Part shown: one piece after another, positions 8,138-15,445 of the stretch
How positions within the stretch are numbered: position 1 is the stretch's first letter
How the letters are laid out: each line of letters begins with the position of its first letter
NCBI RefSeq assembly: GCF_900176335.1
Contig: NZ_FWXW01000002.1
Location: 310,001-374,000, forward strand
Reading direction: 5' to 3'
DNA from: Papillibacter cinnamivorans DSM 12816
Lineage (GTDB): Bacteria; Bacillota; Clostridia; Oscillospirales; Oscillospiraceae
DNA: 64,000 nt
The notes under the pieces: generated by a model
What the model was told of the DNA's origin: nothing
Seen by the model: the letters and a program-made list of their open reading frames with translations, nothing else
The model's database searches: none
Program-made: the position numbers and the translations under genes

Positions 8138-9139
8138 TTGGATATCCGCTTCGACGGGGTATATTACGAGCCTGCCGCGCTTACCTATGAGCTTGGACGA
8201 ATCTTGAGAAAAAAGTACGCGGATCTTCCCTGGACAGAGATCGCAAGCCACAACCGCATTCCGGAGTTCAGCGCTCTGGGCAACAAGGAATTTCCCAGGC
8301 TCAAGCGGCACCTTGTCGTCGGAGTGCGCAAGACCCATAAATACGTGCCCAACCGAAAGGTGTCCGACTGGCTGGTGCCCTACACCTCCTCCGGCTGCTA
8401 TGCCATGTGTCTCTATTGTTATCTGGTGTGCAACTACAACAAGTGCTCCTATCTCCGCCTGTTCGTCAACCGGGAGGAGATGCTGGACCGGCTTTTGCAG
8501 AAAGACGCCGGCGCTCCGGCGCCCCAGACCTTTGAAATCGGCAGCAACAGCGACCTGGTGCTGGAAAACGCGGTCACGGGGAACCTCCCCTGGACCATTG
8601 AACGCTTTGCTCGGGAAGGCCGGGGCCGCCTTACCTTTCCCACGAAGTTCGAAATGGTGCAGCCGCTGCTGGATATAAACCACGGGGGAAAGACCGTCTT
8701 CCGAATGAGCGTGAACCCGCCGGAGATCATACGCCGGATCGAGATCGGCACCTCGCCCCTGGACGCCCGTATCCGCGCCCTTAATACGATGTGCGCGGCG
8801 GGATACCCCGTGGGCCTTCTGCTGGCCCCGGTCATCCTTCTGCCGGACTGGAAAAGGCTTTACGGGGATCTCATCGATACCCTGGCGGACTCTCTGGACG
8901 CCGGGGTGAAACGCCGCGGGTTCATCGAAATTATCCTCATGACCTACAGTTACGTCCAGAACGCCATCAACACGGAGGCCTTCCCCGGGGCCCTCCAGCC
9001 CTACGATCCCGCCCTCATGACGGGGCGCGGCCGGGGCAAATACTGCTATCGTCCCGAGGTCCGCCGGGAGGCCGAGGCCTTTCTTCGGGAAAAGCTGGCC
9101 CGGAGCCTGGGGGAAATGCCCGTCCTGTATATCGCCTAG
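8138..9139 (+). CDS. splB: Spore photoproduct lyase (radical SAM)
   Basis: A 333-aa radical-SAM DNA repair enzyme that reverses the thymine dimer called spore photoproduct during germination. It starts at TTG 8138; GGGAGGG seven bases upstream fixes this. The [4Fe-4S]-binding cysteines are Cys87, Cys91 and Cys94 in SSGCYAMCLYCYLVCNYN. Other conserved blocks are GVRKTHKYVPN, FPTKFEMVQPLLD and GTSPLDARIRA. The family segment FEASCTSD of Bacillus subtilis (with hydrogen-donor Cys141) reads FEIGSNSD here, so that Cys is replaced by Ser136. Two extra cysteines follow the cluster motif (Cys98, Cys103). Confidence 0.93.
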   Translation: MDIRFDGVYYEPAALTYELGRILRKKYADLPWTEIASHNRIPEFSALGNKEFPRLKRHLVVGVRKTHKYVPNRKVSDWLVPYTSSGCYAMCLYCYLVCNYNKCSYLRLFVNREEMLDRLLQKDAGAPAPQTFEIGSNSDLVLENAVTGNLPWTIERFAREGRGRLTFPTKFEMVQPLLDINHGGKTVFRMSVNPPEIIRRIEIGTSPLDARIRALNTMCAAGYPVGLLLAPVILLPDWKRLYGDLIDTLADSLDAGVKRRGFIEIILMTYSYVQNAINTEAFPGALQPYDPALMTGRGRGKYCYRPEVRREAEAFLREKLARSLGEMPVLYIA

Positions 9140-9197
9140 CCGGGCGGCCTACGCGCACGGTCTCCGTTTTTTTCTTGCGGTTTCCGCCCCCTGTAAA

Positions 9198-9470
9198 AAA
9201 AACCCCCGCCGCCTTTCGGCGGCGAGGCTCTGGCTGTCAAGGAAGTCATCCTGCCCTTTTCGCCACGGGCGAAAAGCTTTTTCGGATTTTGTGTTGCGAT
9301 CCGTGACCAAAATCCGAAAAAATTTAATCTCAATGCCTTGCGGGAATTCACTTCCCGCAAGGCATACTTTGCACGCCTTCGCAAAAGCGCGGTTCTTCCC
9401 CCGTACCCGTCGGAAAACAGAGTTTCCGACGACTCAAAAACCCCCGCCGCCTTTTGGCGGCAGGGGGTTT
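9198..9470. repeat. Hairpin-rich dispersed repeat, copy 1 (between spl and rplT)
   Basis: A core of about 200 bases (9234-9430) shares its order of hairpins with copies at 21.1 and 35.2 kb: a CTTTTCGCC/GGCGAAAAG stem, CGGATTTTG/CAAAATCCG (9283-9316), a 12-bp stem around 9333-9365 with GAATTC in the loop, and a final GTCGGAAA/TTTCCGAC stem. It is bracketed by two hairpins that share CCCCCGCCGCCTTT and GGCGGC (9198-9223 and 9436-9461). No gene is convincing within it. Confidence 0.85.
9436..9470 (-). terminator. Terminator of infC-rpmI-rplT
   Basis: On the minus strand, directly after the rplT stop, a GC-rich stem (AAACCCCC..GCCGCC paired with GGCGGCGGGGGTTT) ends in TTTTT. A second version of the same hairpin lies beyond the repeat core at 9198-9223. 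Confidence 0.85.
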
Positions 9471-9474
9471 AAAT

Positions 9475-9834
9475 TCACGCGGTCAGCTTGCTTTTTGCGG
9501 TTTCCACCAGGGCGGTGAAAGCGGCTTTATCGTTGACGGCCATCTCGGCCAGCATTTTCCGGTTGATGGAAATGTCCGCGAGCTTGAGCCCGTGCATCAG
9601 CCTGGAATAGTTGATTCCGTTGATCTTCGCCGCGGCGTTGATCCGGGTGATCCACAGCTGGCGGAAATCGCGCTTTTTCAGGCGGCGGCCCGTATACGCA
9701 TAGGTGAGAGACTTCATAACCGCCTGGTTGGCCATTTTAAAATGCCTGGACTTGGCTCCCCAATATCCTTTGGCTAATCCGATAATCTTTTTTCTTCTCT
9801 TGCGCGACATCATCGCGCCCTTCACTCTTGCCAT
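9475..9834 (-). CDS. rplT: 50S ribosomal protein L20
   Basis: L20 binds 23S rRNA early in 50S assembly and represses its own operon in bacteria. The 119 aa, opening [20 protein letters not shown] and very basic with [18 protein letters not shown], match the family throughout. It is the last gene of infC-rpmI-rplT, 35 bases after rpmI, with the terminator at 9436-9470 immediately downstream. Confidence 0.98.
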   Translation of the reverse strand: MARVKGAMMSRKRRKKIIGLAKGYWGAKSRHFKMANQAVMKSLTYAYTGRRLKKRDFRQLWITRINAAAKINGINYSRLMHGLKLADISINRKMLAEMAVNDKAAFTALVETAKSKLTA

Positions 9835-9869
9835 GATTGCAGCCTCCTATTTGTTGTAGCGGTTCATTC

Positions 9870-10073
9870 TCATTTGTAAGGGATCATGCGCTTTATGGCG
9901 GCCACGTTGGTGACGTCCGCATAGGTAGCCGTACGGAGGCCTCTCTTGCGCTTGGTGTCTTTCTTGGTCAGTATATGGCTTTTATACGCTTTGGCCCGTT
10001 TTACCTTCCCGGTTTTGGTCAGGTTAAATCTCTTTTTTGCCCCGCTGTGTGTTTTGATCTTGATCTTAGGCAT
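9870..10073 (-). CDS. rpmI: 50S ribosomal protein L35
   Basis: A 67-aa basic protein opening [20 protein letters not shown], the standard L35 sequence. It is the middle gene of infC-rpmI-rplT. Confidence 0.98.
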   Translation of the reverse strand: MPKIKIKTHSGAKKRFNLTKTGKVKRAKAYKSHILTKKDTKRKRGLRTATYADVTNVAAIKRMIPYK

Positions 10074-10118
10074 GGTGGTGTTACTCCTTCCGTATATTGC
10101 GCTCGTCTGTTGCAGAAA

Positions 10119-10643
10119 TCACTGCGGTTTGGCAGCCTTGGGCGACAGGAACATGGTCATGTGCCGCCCGTCAAGCTTCGGGTTCTTGTCCACGGCGGCC
10201 ACCTCTTTGCACTGTTCCGCAAAGCGCAGAAGCAGCTGCTCCCCTATGTTGGTGTGGGCCATCTCACGGCCCCGGAACCGGACGGCCACCTTCACTCTGT
10301 CGCCCTCGGTCAAAAACTTCTGCGCCATCTTCAGTTTGACGTTGAAATCGTTGATGTCGATGCCCGGCGACATGCGAACTTCCTTGACCTCCACAATACG
10401 CTGGTTCTTTTTCGCCTCTTTATCCCGCTTGGCCTGTTCAAAGCGAAATTTCCCGTAATCCATGATCTTGCATACGGGAGGATTGGCATTGGGCGAAATC
10501 TTGACCAGGTCCAGATTTTTCTCAATGGCAATTTCCATGGCGGCCCTGACGGACATAATCCCCAGCTGCTGCCCGTCCGTGCCGATCAGGCGGATCTCCT
10601 TATCGCGGATGTCTTCGTTGATTTGATGACCTAAATTGCTAAT
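10119..10643 (-). CDS. infC: Translation initiation factor IF-3
   Basis: IF3 controls start-codon selection on the 30S subunit. The start is placed at ATT 10643 (ISNLGHQINEDIRDKEIRLI), with GGAGGTG seven bases upstream. An AUU start is the known autoregulatory feature of infC, since IF3 discriminates against it. This gives 174 aa, the family length; in-frame ATGs further upstream lie in the leader. The N domain runs to about residue 80, with DYGKFRFEQAKRDKEAKKNQ as the linker helix, and the C domain holds RFRGREMAHTNIGEQLL. It heads infC-rpmI-rplT. Confidence 0.96.
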   Translation of the reverse strand: MSNLGHQINEDIRDKEIRLIGTDGQQLGIMSVRAAMEIAIEKNLDLVKISPNANPPVCKIMDYGKFRFEQAKRDKEAKKNQRIVEVKEVRMSPGIDINDFNVKLKMAQKFLTEGDRVKVAVRFRGREMAHTNIGEQLLLRFAEQCKEVAAVDKNPKLDGRHMTMFLSPKAAKPQ

Positions 10644-10800
10644 TCTAAAACACCTCCACTGCTGCAAAACGCGGATACCGTTTAGGCACCCGCGTAAAAT
10701 AACTGGCGAAAAACCGAATTTTTCGGTTTCTTCTTCCATGTTAACCCACACACTGTAAGTGCCAGGTGAGGACGGGGCCACCGATCCTGCTTTGTTGTAC
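10644..10800 (-). promoter_or_regulatory. infC leader (probable L20-type regulatory leader)
   Basis: About 157 transcribed bases precede infC. On the minus strand they contain CCGAAAAATTCGG followed by TTTTT, a short terminator-like hairpin, and a second stem GCGGGTGCC..GGTATCCGC close to the ribosome binding site. L20-responsive leaders are known upstream of infC in Firmicutes. Assignment rests on position and these hairpins, not on a match to a covariance model. Confidence 0.5.
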
Positions 10801-10806
10801 GAAAGG

Positions 10807-10835
10807 ATTATATCAGCCCTGTCTGCTCCTGTCAA
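10807..10835 (-). promoter_or_regulatory. Promoter of infC-rpmI-rplT
   Basis: On the minus strand, consensus TTGACA and TATAAT are separated by 17 bases. Confidence 0.9.
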
Positions 10836-10933
10836 TCATTTTTCTGATGAAAATCTTCTCTCCCACTGTTAAATCCGGCTCTTTTCTGGTAGAATACACA
10901 TGGTAGAGGCTACTTTGGTGGGAGGCGCCGTTT

Positions 10934-11155
10934 ATGGCAAAGAAAATCGTGGCTCCGGTTGTGATTACGGTTCTTCTGGTGGTATATTTCATCTTTTGGC
11001 TCTGGCTGTGCGTCACGATGCCGGGCATCCCCCTGGCTTTGAAAATCATCGGGGCCGTCATCCCCTGCGCTCTCATCGGCGTGTCTGTTTTTGTTCTCAT
11101 GGAGCGAATCAAAGAAGTAAGGAGCGGTGAAGAAGATGATCTTGGTAAATACTGA
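10934..11155 (+). CDS. Small membrane protein upstream of a YbjQ-family gene
   Basis: A 73-aa protein with two hydrophobic segments (VVITVLLVVYFIFWLWLCVT and IIGAVIPCALIGVSVFVLM) and a charged C-terminus. The start at 10934 has GGGAGG eight bases upstream. Its end overlaps the start of the next gene, so translation is coupled. I do not recognise a family; a membrane partner or anchor for the YbjQ-type protein is a plausible guess from the overlap. Confidence 0.75.
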   Translation: MAKKIVAPVVITVLLVVYFIFWLWLCVTMPGIPLALKIIGAVIPCALIGVSVFVLMERIKEVRSGEEDDLGKY

Positions 11156-11447
11156 TTACATCACGGGAAAAGAGCTTGAAATGCTGGGTCTCGTCAAGGG
11201 CAGCACCATTCAGTCGAAGAACATCGGCCGCGATATCACTCAGGGCTTCAAAACCCTGGTGGGCGGAGAACTGAAGGCCTACAACGAAATGATGAACGAA
11301 GCCCGCGCCATCGCCACCAAGAGGATGGTCGCGGAGGCGGAGGAACTGAAAGCCGACGCCGTGGTCAACATCCGGTACGCCTCCGCCGCCATCATGCAGG
11401 GCGCGGCGGAAGTCATCGCCTACGGCACGGCGGTAAAATTTAAATAA
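11136..11447 (+). CDS. YbjQ/UPF0145 family heavy-metal-binding-like protein
   Basis: A 103-aa protein of the YbjQ (DUF74/UPF0145) family, which forms small oligomers of unknown role. ATG 11136 is preferred over GTG 11127 because AGGAG ends 11 bases upstream and the family begins MILVNTDYITGKE. Conserved segments are KGSTIQSKNIGRDITQGFKT, EARAIATKRMVAEAEELKAD and AVVNIRYASA. It overlaps the small membrane protein upstream and is followed by a strong terminator. Confidence 0.88.
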   Translation: MILVNTDYITGKELEMLGLVKGSTIQSKNIGRDITQGFKTLVGGELKAYNEMMNEARAIATKRMVAEAEELKADAVVNIRYASAAIMQGAAEVIAYGTAVKFK

Positions 11448-11463
11448 ACGCAAGTCCGGCCCG

Positions 11464-11497
11464 ATATCGCCGCTCCGCCCGGAGCGGCGATATTTTT
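11464..11497 (+). terminator. Rho-independent terminator
   Basis: A perfect 13-bp stem (arm ATATCGCCGCTCC), loop GCCC, then TTTTT. It ends the 10934-11447 unit. Confidence 0.9.
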
Positions 11498-11510
11498 ACT
11501 GTATTCGGGC

Positions 11511-11539
11511 TTGACACTTTCGTGTTCCATCGTTACAAT
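11511..11539 (+). promoter_or_regulatory. Promoter of the HTH/MFS operon
   Basis: TTGACA and TACAAT with a 17-base spacer, 38 bases before the GTG start of the regulator. Confidence 0.85.
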
Positions 11540-11576
11540 TATTATTATGATTTATTATTTGTAAGGAGATGTTGCC

Positions 11577-12170
11577 GTGAAAACCGTCGTACTTTCCGGG
11601 GAAAAGGAGCTGCGGATCTTTTCTCTGCCCCTGCGGCAGCGCATTTTGCGGGAGATGAGCAGGCTGGGGACCCCGGTTACCGCGAAGGAAATCGCCGACC
11701 GGCTGGGCATCACGCCCTCCTCCGCCCAGCACCATATGACGAAGCTCGCTTCCATCGGGCTTCTGGAACAGGACCACACTGAGCTGATCCACGGCATTCA
11801 GGCAAAATTCATGCGCCTCACAAATGTCACCGTAAGCATCGGCCAGCAGTATGCCGACGATCTCTCCTCTTCCCGGGATGCCGTAATGCGCAGGCTTCTC
11901 CTGGACGCTTACGACGGATACCTGAAAGCGGTGGAAAAAGCCCGCGCGCGGGGCATTTCGGAACAACCCGGCGCCGAAAAATATGCCGACGTTATGTCGT
12001 CCGTCGTCCACCTCACCGACGAGCAGGCAAACTCTCTCCGCGATTTGGTTTCCGATTATCTGAAAAACTGCGGTCGGGCGGGAGAGAACACCCACCCTTG
12101 GGAGGCGGCTTTCCTGTTCTACCGTATGGATCTCGTGGAAAGCGCGGGCGAAGGACAGGAAAATAAATGA
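11577..12170 (+). CDS. Winged-helix (ArsR/HTH_20-like) transcriptional regulator
   Basis: A 197-aa protein with an N-terminal winged helix, roughly residues 10-80: LPLRQRILREMSRL, TAKEIADRLGITPSSAQHHM as the recognition helix region, and KLASIGLLEQ. The remainder is helical and may sense a ligand. It starts at GTG 11577 with AAGGAG upstream. The stop overlaps the ATG of the MFS transporter (ATGA), so the two are co-translated. The likely job is control of that transporter. The inducer is unknown. Confidence 0.85.
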   Translation: MKTVVLSGEKELRIFSLPLRQRILREMSRLGTPVTAKEIADRLGITPSSAQHHMTKLASIGLLEQDHTELIHGIQAKFMRLTNVTVSIGQQYADDLSSSRDAVMRRLLLDAYDGYLKAVEKARARGISEQPGAEKYADVMSSVVHLTDEQANSLRDLVSDYLKNCGRAGENTHPWEAAFLFYRMDLVESAGEGQENK

Positions 12171-13423
12171 ATATGCACCGCTATACCGCTGTCCTTCTTC
12201 TTTCCTGGTTTTCTCAGGGGCTTCTGGTCCCCGTTCTGAGCCTGGTCTTTATGGAAAAAGGTCTTTCTCTGTCAAACCTTACCCTCGGCATCGGGGTCTA
12301 TTCCGCGGTTGTGGTCCTCCTGGAGATCCCCACGGGCGTCGCGGCGGACCTGCTGGGCAAACGGAACATCTTTCTCCTGTCCCAGCTCACGGGAGCGGCC
12401 GCTTTTCTCCTGCTCCTCATGGGATCCGGCGTCCTTCGTATCCTCGCCGCCGCCGGACTCCTCGGCGCGGCAAGAGCTTTGTCCTCCGGCAGCTTTGAAG
12501 CTCTCGTGATCGAACGGTACCGGCAGGACGGCGGGCCGGACCGGCTTCCCTCGGCGATCCGCCTTTTATCAGTCTCCGAGTCGGTGGGGCTTTCCGCCGG
12601 TTCTCTCGCGGGGGGCCTTCTCCCTCTTTTTTCCCGCCGGTTCCCTGTATTCTCCGGCGCCTATGATCTGAACCTTCTTCTTCGGCTTCTCCTTTCCCTC
12701 GTGCTGGTCCTCCTGCTTCTGCTGCTCATCCCCCGGGATTTGCCTGCGGGCACCGAAAAAAGAACGCCGCTGGGAGCGCATCTGCGGCAAAGCACCTCCC
12801 TCCTTCGCGGCAGCATGCTTTTAAGGCGCATCCTACTGGCCGGGATGGGGATCGGCCTGGTCCTTTGCGTCCTGGAATCCTACTGGCAGCCGAAGTTTCT
12901 GGGCATGCTGGATACGCCGGAAGCCGAAACGTTCCTCCTTGGCGTTTTGTCTTTGCTCTATATGGCGTCCGTCGCCGGAGGAAACCTGCTTTCGGAAAAA
13001 CTTGTGAGGAGCTCTCGGATCGGTTTCAAGTCCGTCTTCATCGGGGCCCGGCTGGCCATGCTCTCTTTTGTGGCCCTGGCCGCCGTATCCCTCCGGCCGC
13101 TGTCCTTTGCCCTGTGCTACTGTCTTCTCTATTTCTGCTTCGGCATATCCAATATCGCCGAGGGTACGATGATAAACGCCGCGGTGCCCGACGAAAATCG
13201 GGCCACCTTTCTCTCCCTTCAGTCCTTTGCCCTTCAGCTGGGAGCAATCGCCGCGGCATTCGGAAGCTCTTTGCTGGGCGTGCGGTCCGTCGGAACGCTC
13301 TGGCTCTTAGCGTCCGGAATGGCGCTGGTCCTGCTGCTTCCGTCCTTGAAAATCAGGCTCCCTTCCGCCCGGGAAAAAACCGGCGGTGCGGTGCCGCCGG
13401 TTCAGGAAAAAACCTCGGGCTGA
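12167..13423 (+). CDS. Major facilitator superfamily transporter
   Basis: A 418-aa protein with about 12 membrane segments. The loop between segments 2 and 3 reads PTGVAADLLGKRNIF, close to the MFS motif A, G-x3-D-x2-G-(R/K). It is translationally coupled to the winged-helix regulator. The stop codon lies inside the stem of the terminator that follows. Function is likely drug or metabolite efflux; the substrate cannot be read from sequence. Confidence 0.88.
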   Translation: MNMHRYTAVLLLSWFSQGLLVPVLSLVFMEKGLSLSNLTLGIGVYSAVVVLLEIPTGVAADLLGKRNIFLLSQLTGAAAFLLLLMGSGVLRILAAAGLLGAARALSSGSFEALVIERYRQDGGPDRLPSAIRLLSVSESVGLSAGSLAGGLLPLFSRRFPVFSGAYDLNLLLRLLLSLVLVLLLLLLIPRDLPAGTEKRTPLGAHLRQSTSLLRGSMLLRRILLAGMGIGLVLCVLESYWQPKFLGMLDTPEAETFLLGVLSLLYMASVAGGNLLSEKLVRSSRIGFKSVFIGARLAMLSFVALAAVSLRPLSFALCYCLLYFCFGISNIAEGTMINAAVPDENRATFLSLQSFALQLGAIAAAFGSSLLGVRSVGTLWLLASGMALVLLLPSLKIRLPSAREKTGGAVPPVQEKTSG

Positions 13424-13447
13424 GCGAATCGCTCAGCCCGAGGTTTT
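13409..13447. terminator. Bidirectional terminator between the MFS gene and pspA
   Basis: A perfect 18-bp stem (arm begins AAAACCTCGGGC) with loop AAT. A and T tracts on both sides make it work for the plus-strand MFS gene and the minus-strand pspA. Confidence 0.9.
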
Positions 13448-13472
13448 AGTTATCGTGTAAAGTACATTTTCC

Positions 13473-14150
13473 TTACAGTCCCAGCTCGCTCTTCAATTTG
13501 GCAAGCTCGTCATCCACGGCGCTGGGTCCCTGGGAGGCATACTTCTCCTCCAAGGCCTTGGCCTCATCCACCGGCGCTGTGTTCAGCTCGGACATGGCGT
13601 TGGCCTCGTCCAGCATCCGGTTGGCCTTCTCCTCCATGCGGCCGAAAGCATTCATGGCGCTCTCGGTCTTGCCAACGGAAGCGGAGGCCTGGTTGAGGGT
13701 CTGCTGGGTCTTGGCGACGGCCACCTTGGCGTGGATCATCGCTCTGCGGGCCTTCAGCGACTCGATATCCGCCACCAGCTTGTCGTGCATCTGGCGCATC
13801 TTCAGCGCGTTTTCATGGGCGGTGGCGTAGGCCGTCATCAGGCCGGCGCCCGCGTTTTCCAGCTCCTGTTTCTTGGCGATGAACGTCCGGGCGTCTCCGT
13901 CGTTTTTGGCCAGCAGCGCCTTTTTCGCAAGCTCGGCGTACCGGGCTACCTCCGCGTGGTTTTCGTCCACCAGGCGCTTTGTGCGGGTTTCTTCCGCCAT
14001 CACTCCCGCCGTGCTCTGCTTCACCTCGGCCAGATCCTCCATCATGTCCCGGAGATACTGGTCGATCATTTTCGACGGGTCTTCCATTTTATCCAACACG
14101 GCGTTGATGTTCGCTTTGATGATGTCGTTGAACCTGTCCAGAATTGCCAT
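13473..14150 (-). CDS. pspA: PspA/IM30 family protein
   Basis: A 225-aa, almost entirely helical coiled-coil protein of the phage-shock PspA/Vipp1 family, which assembles on and protects stressed membranes. It opens MAILDRFNDIIKANINAVLD with the conserved EDPSKMIDQYLRDMMEDLAE. It is the second gene of an operon with the glycine-rich membrane protein 18 bases upstream, which may recruit it to the membrane. Confidence 0.93.
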   Translation of the reverse strand: MAILDRFNDIIKANINAVLDKMEDPSKMIDQYLRDMMEDLAEVKQSTAGVMAEETRTKRLVDENHAEVARYAELAKKALLAKNDGDARTFIAKKQELENAGAGLMTAYATAHENALKMRQMHDKLVADIESLKARRAMIHAKVAVAKTQQTLNQASASVGKTESAMNAFGRMEEKANRMLDEANAMSELNTAPVDEAKALEEKYASQGPSAVDDELAKLKSELGL

Positions 14151-14168
14151 TACATTTCCTCCTTTGTG

Positions 14169-15251
14169 TTATTCCCTGTCTCTTTCGTCGTCTTCATATT
14201 TTTTTGCGGCTTCTTCCGCCTCCGTGTCCCCGAATTTTTCCAGGGGCGTATTGAGCATGTCCTCCGTCTGTTTTGCCTCCAGGTTCTTCTGCTTCACCCG
14301 GTGCCTCCACCAGACGAAGAGAACGATCACCACCGCGGCCACGCCCAGAACGATGAGCACCGGGATCCACGGGGATGTGGTCACGGTCATGATCCGGTCC
14401 GCCGTGTCCGAGAAAACCTTGCTGAACATCTCGGAATCCGACAGACTCCCGTAGTAATACCGGTCCACATAGTCCAGCAGAATGTCCGCCGCTTCCTGGT
14501 CGATTACGGTCTTGGCCTGGGTGCCGCAGATGTACCAGTCCATATACTGGCTGTTGCTGTTGTATTCAAAAAACACCAGCAGGATATGCGCCTCGTCTGT
14601 GAACAGCTGGTCGTACAGTCCCTCGGCAAAGCTTTGCAGCTCCGCGGACGTAGGGGAATGAGAGCCGTTCACCGTGTCGGTGATATACAGGTAAGGCTGC
14701 ACGCCGGTCTCCTGATAAAAGTGCTTCATTCCGTTTAAAAGTGTGGTCTTGTTGTCGATCCAGCCCAGCTCGTCCGTATAATACCCGGTCTCGTTCACCG
14801 ATCCTGCCGGCAGGGGTTCCCGCGCGATGGTGGACGCAGTGATTCCGGAGCTGCCGGAGCTTGAAAAGCCCGTCCCGGACGAAAACCCGATGATCAGCGC
14901 AAACACGACCGCGATAATGATAACCGCCGCGATCGCCGTGCCGCATCCGCAGCCGCCGGGGCCGCCGTAGTATCGCCTGCGAGGCCAACCGAAAACCGGT
15001 CCGAAAAAGATCGGCCCCCGAAACCCGCCTCCGAAACCGCCCGGTCCCGGTCCCGGACCGCCGAAACCGCCGGGGCCGCCCATGGAACCGCCGCCGCGCC
15101 CGGTGCCGAAACCGCCGGTGCGGCCGCCGCCGCTCCGGTTTCCGCCGAAGGATCCGCCGCCGCTTCTGCCGCCGAAACCGCCCCCGAAGCTGCCGCCTCC
15201 GAAACCGCCGCCTCCGAAGCCGCCGCCTCCGCCGCCTCCGCCTCTGCCCAT
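14169..15251 (-). CDS. Glycine-rich two-segment membrane protein paired with PspA
   Basis: A 360-aa protein. Residues 1-105 are an extreme Gly-rich region of GGGGFGG and GGSFGG units. A membrane segment follows (CGTAIAAVIIIAVVFALIIG, about 102-124). The middle domain, about 145-290, resembles TPM-type domains (YYTDELGWIDNKTTLLNGMK, LLVFFEYNSNSQYMDWYICG). A second membrane segment near 300 and an acidic tail end the protein. It heads the operon with pspA and has a good promoter. Function is unproven; an envelope-stress partner of PspA is inferred from the neighbour. The repeat DNA makes long artefactual frames on both strands. Confidence 0.85.
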   Translation of the reverse strand: MGRGGGGGGGGFGGGGFGGGSFGGGFGGRSGGGSFGGNRSGGGRTGGFGTGRGGGSMGGPGGFGGPGPGPGGFGGGFRGPIFFGPVFGWPRRRYYGGPGGCGCGTAIAAVIIIAVVFALIIGFSSGTGFSSSGSSGITASTIAREPLPAGSVNETGYYTDELGWIDNKTTLLNGMKHFYQETGVQPYLYITDTVNGSHSPTSAELQSFAEGLYDQLFTDEAHILLVFFEYNSNSQYMDWYICGTQAKTVIDQEAADILLDYVDRYYYGSLSDSEMFSKVFSDTADRIMTVTTSPWIPVLIVLGVAAVVIVLFVWWRHRVKQKNLEAKQTEDMLNTPLEKFGDTEAEEAAKKYEDDERDRE

Positions 15252-15287
15252 TGCCTATCATCTCCTTTGAAGGAAAAACCTATATAA

Positions 15288-15316
15288 AATCTAGCATACG
15301 TGTCCTGCTATGTCAA
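15288..15316 (-). promoter_or_regulatory. Promoter of the glycine-rich protein/pspA operon
   Basis: On the minus strand, TTGACA and TAGATT are separated by 17 bases, about 40 bases before the start; AAAGGAG precedes the ATG. Confidence 0.65.
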
Positions 15317-15343
15317 ATTAAATAAAGGTTAAATAATGGTAAA

Positions 15344-15381
15344 GGCGTCCGCCGAAAAGCGCTGTTTTGTCGGCGGACGCC
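15344..15381 (-). terminator. Terminator of the second CoA-ester operon
   Basis: A 12-bp stem (GGCGTCCGCCGA/TCGGCGGACGCC) with a 14-base loop, about 65 bases after the stop of the 15446-16222 gene. The T tract is weak (CTTTACC). Confidence 0.55.
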
Positions 15382-15445
15382 CTCCCCTGCGCGTTTTAAT
15401 CCGGCTTTCGGAAATGTCCGCCGGCGCCCGTCCCTGCCGGCGGGC

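Noticed and set aside
9136-9384. Similar minus-strand frames inside repeat copies 1 and 2 (sharing AKYALREVNSR)
   Set aside because: The similarity follows from the hairpin DNA itself; frames differ in ends, lack ribosome binding sites and break in copy 3.
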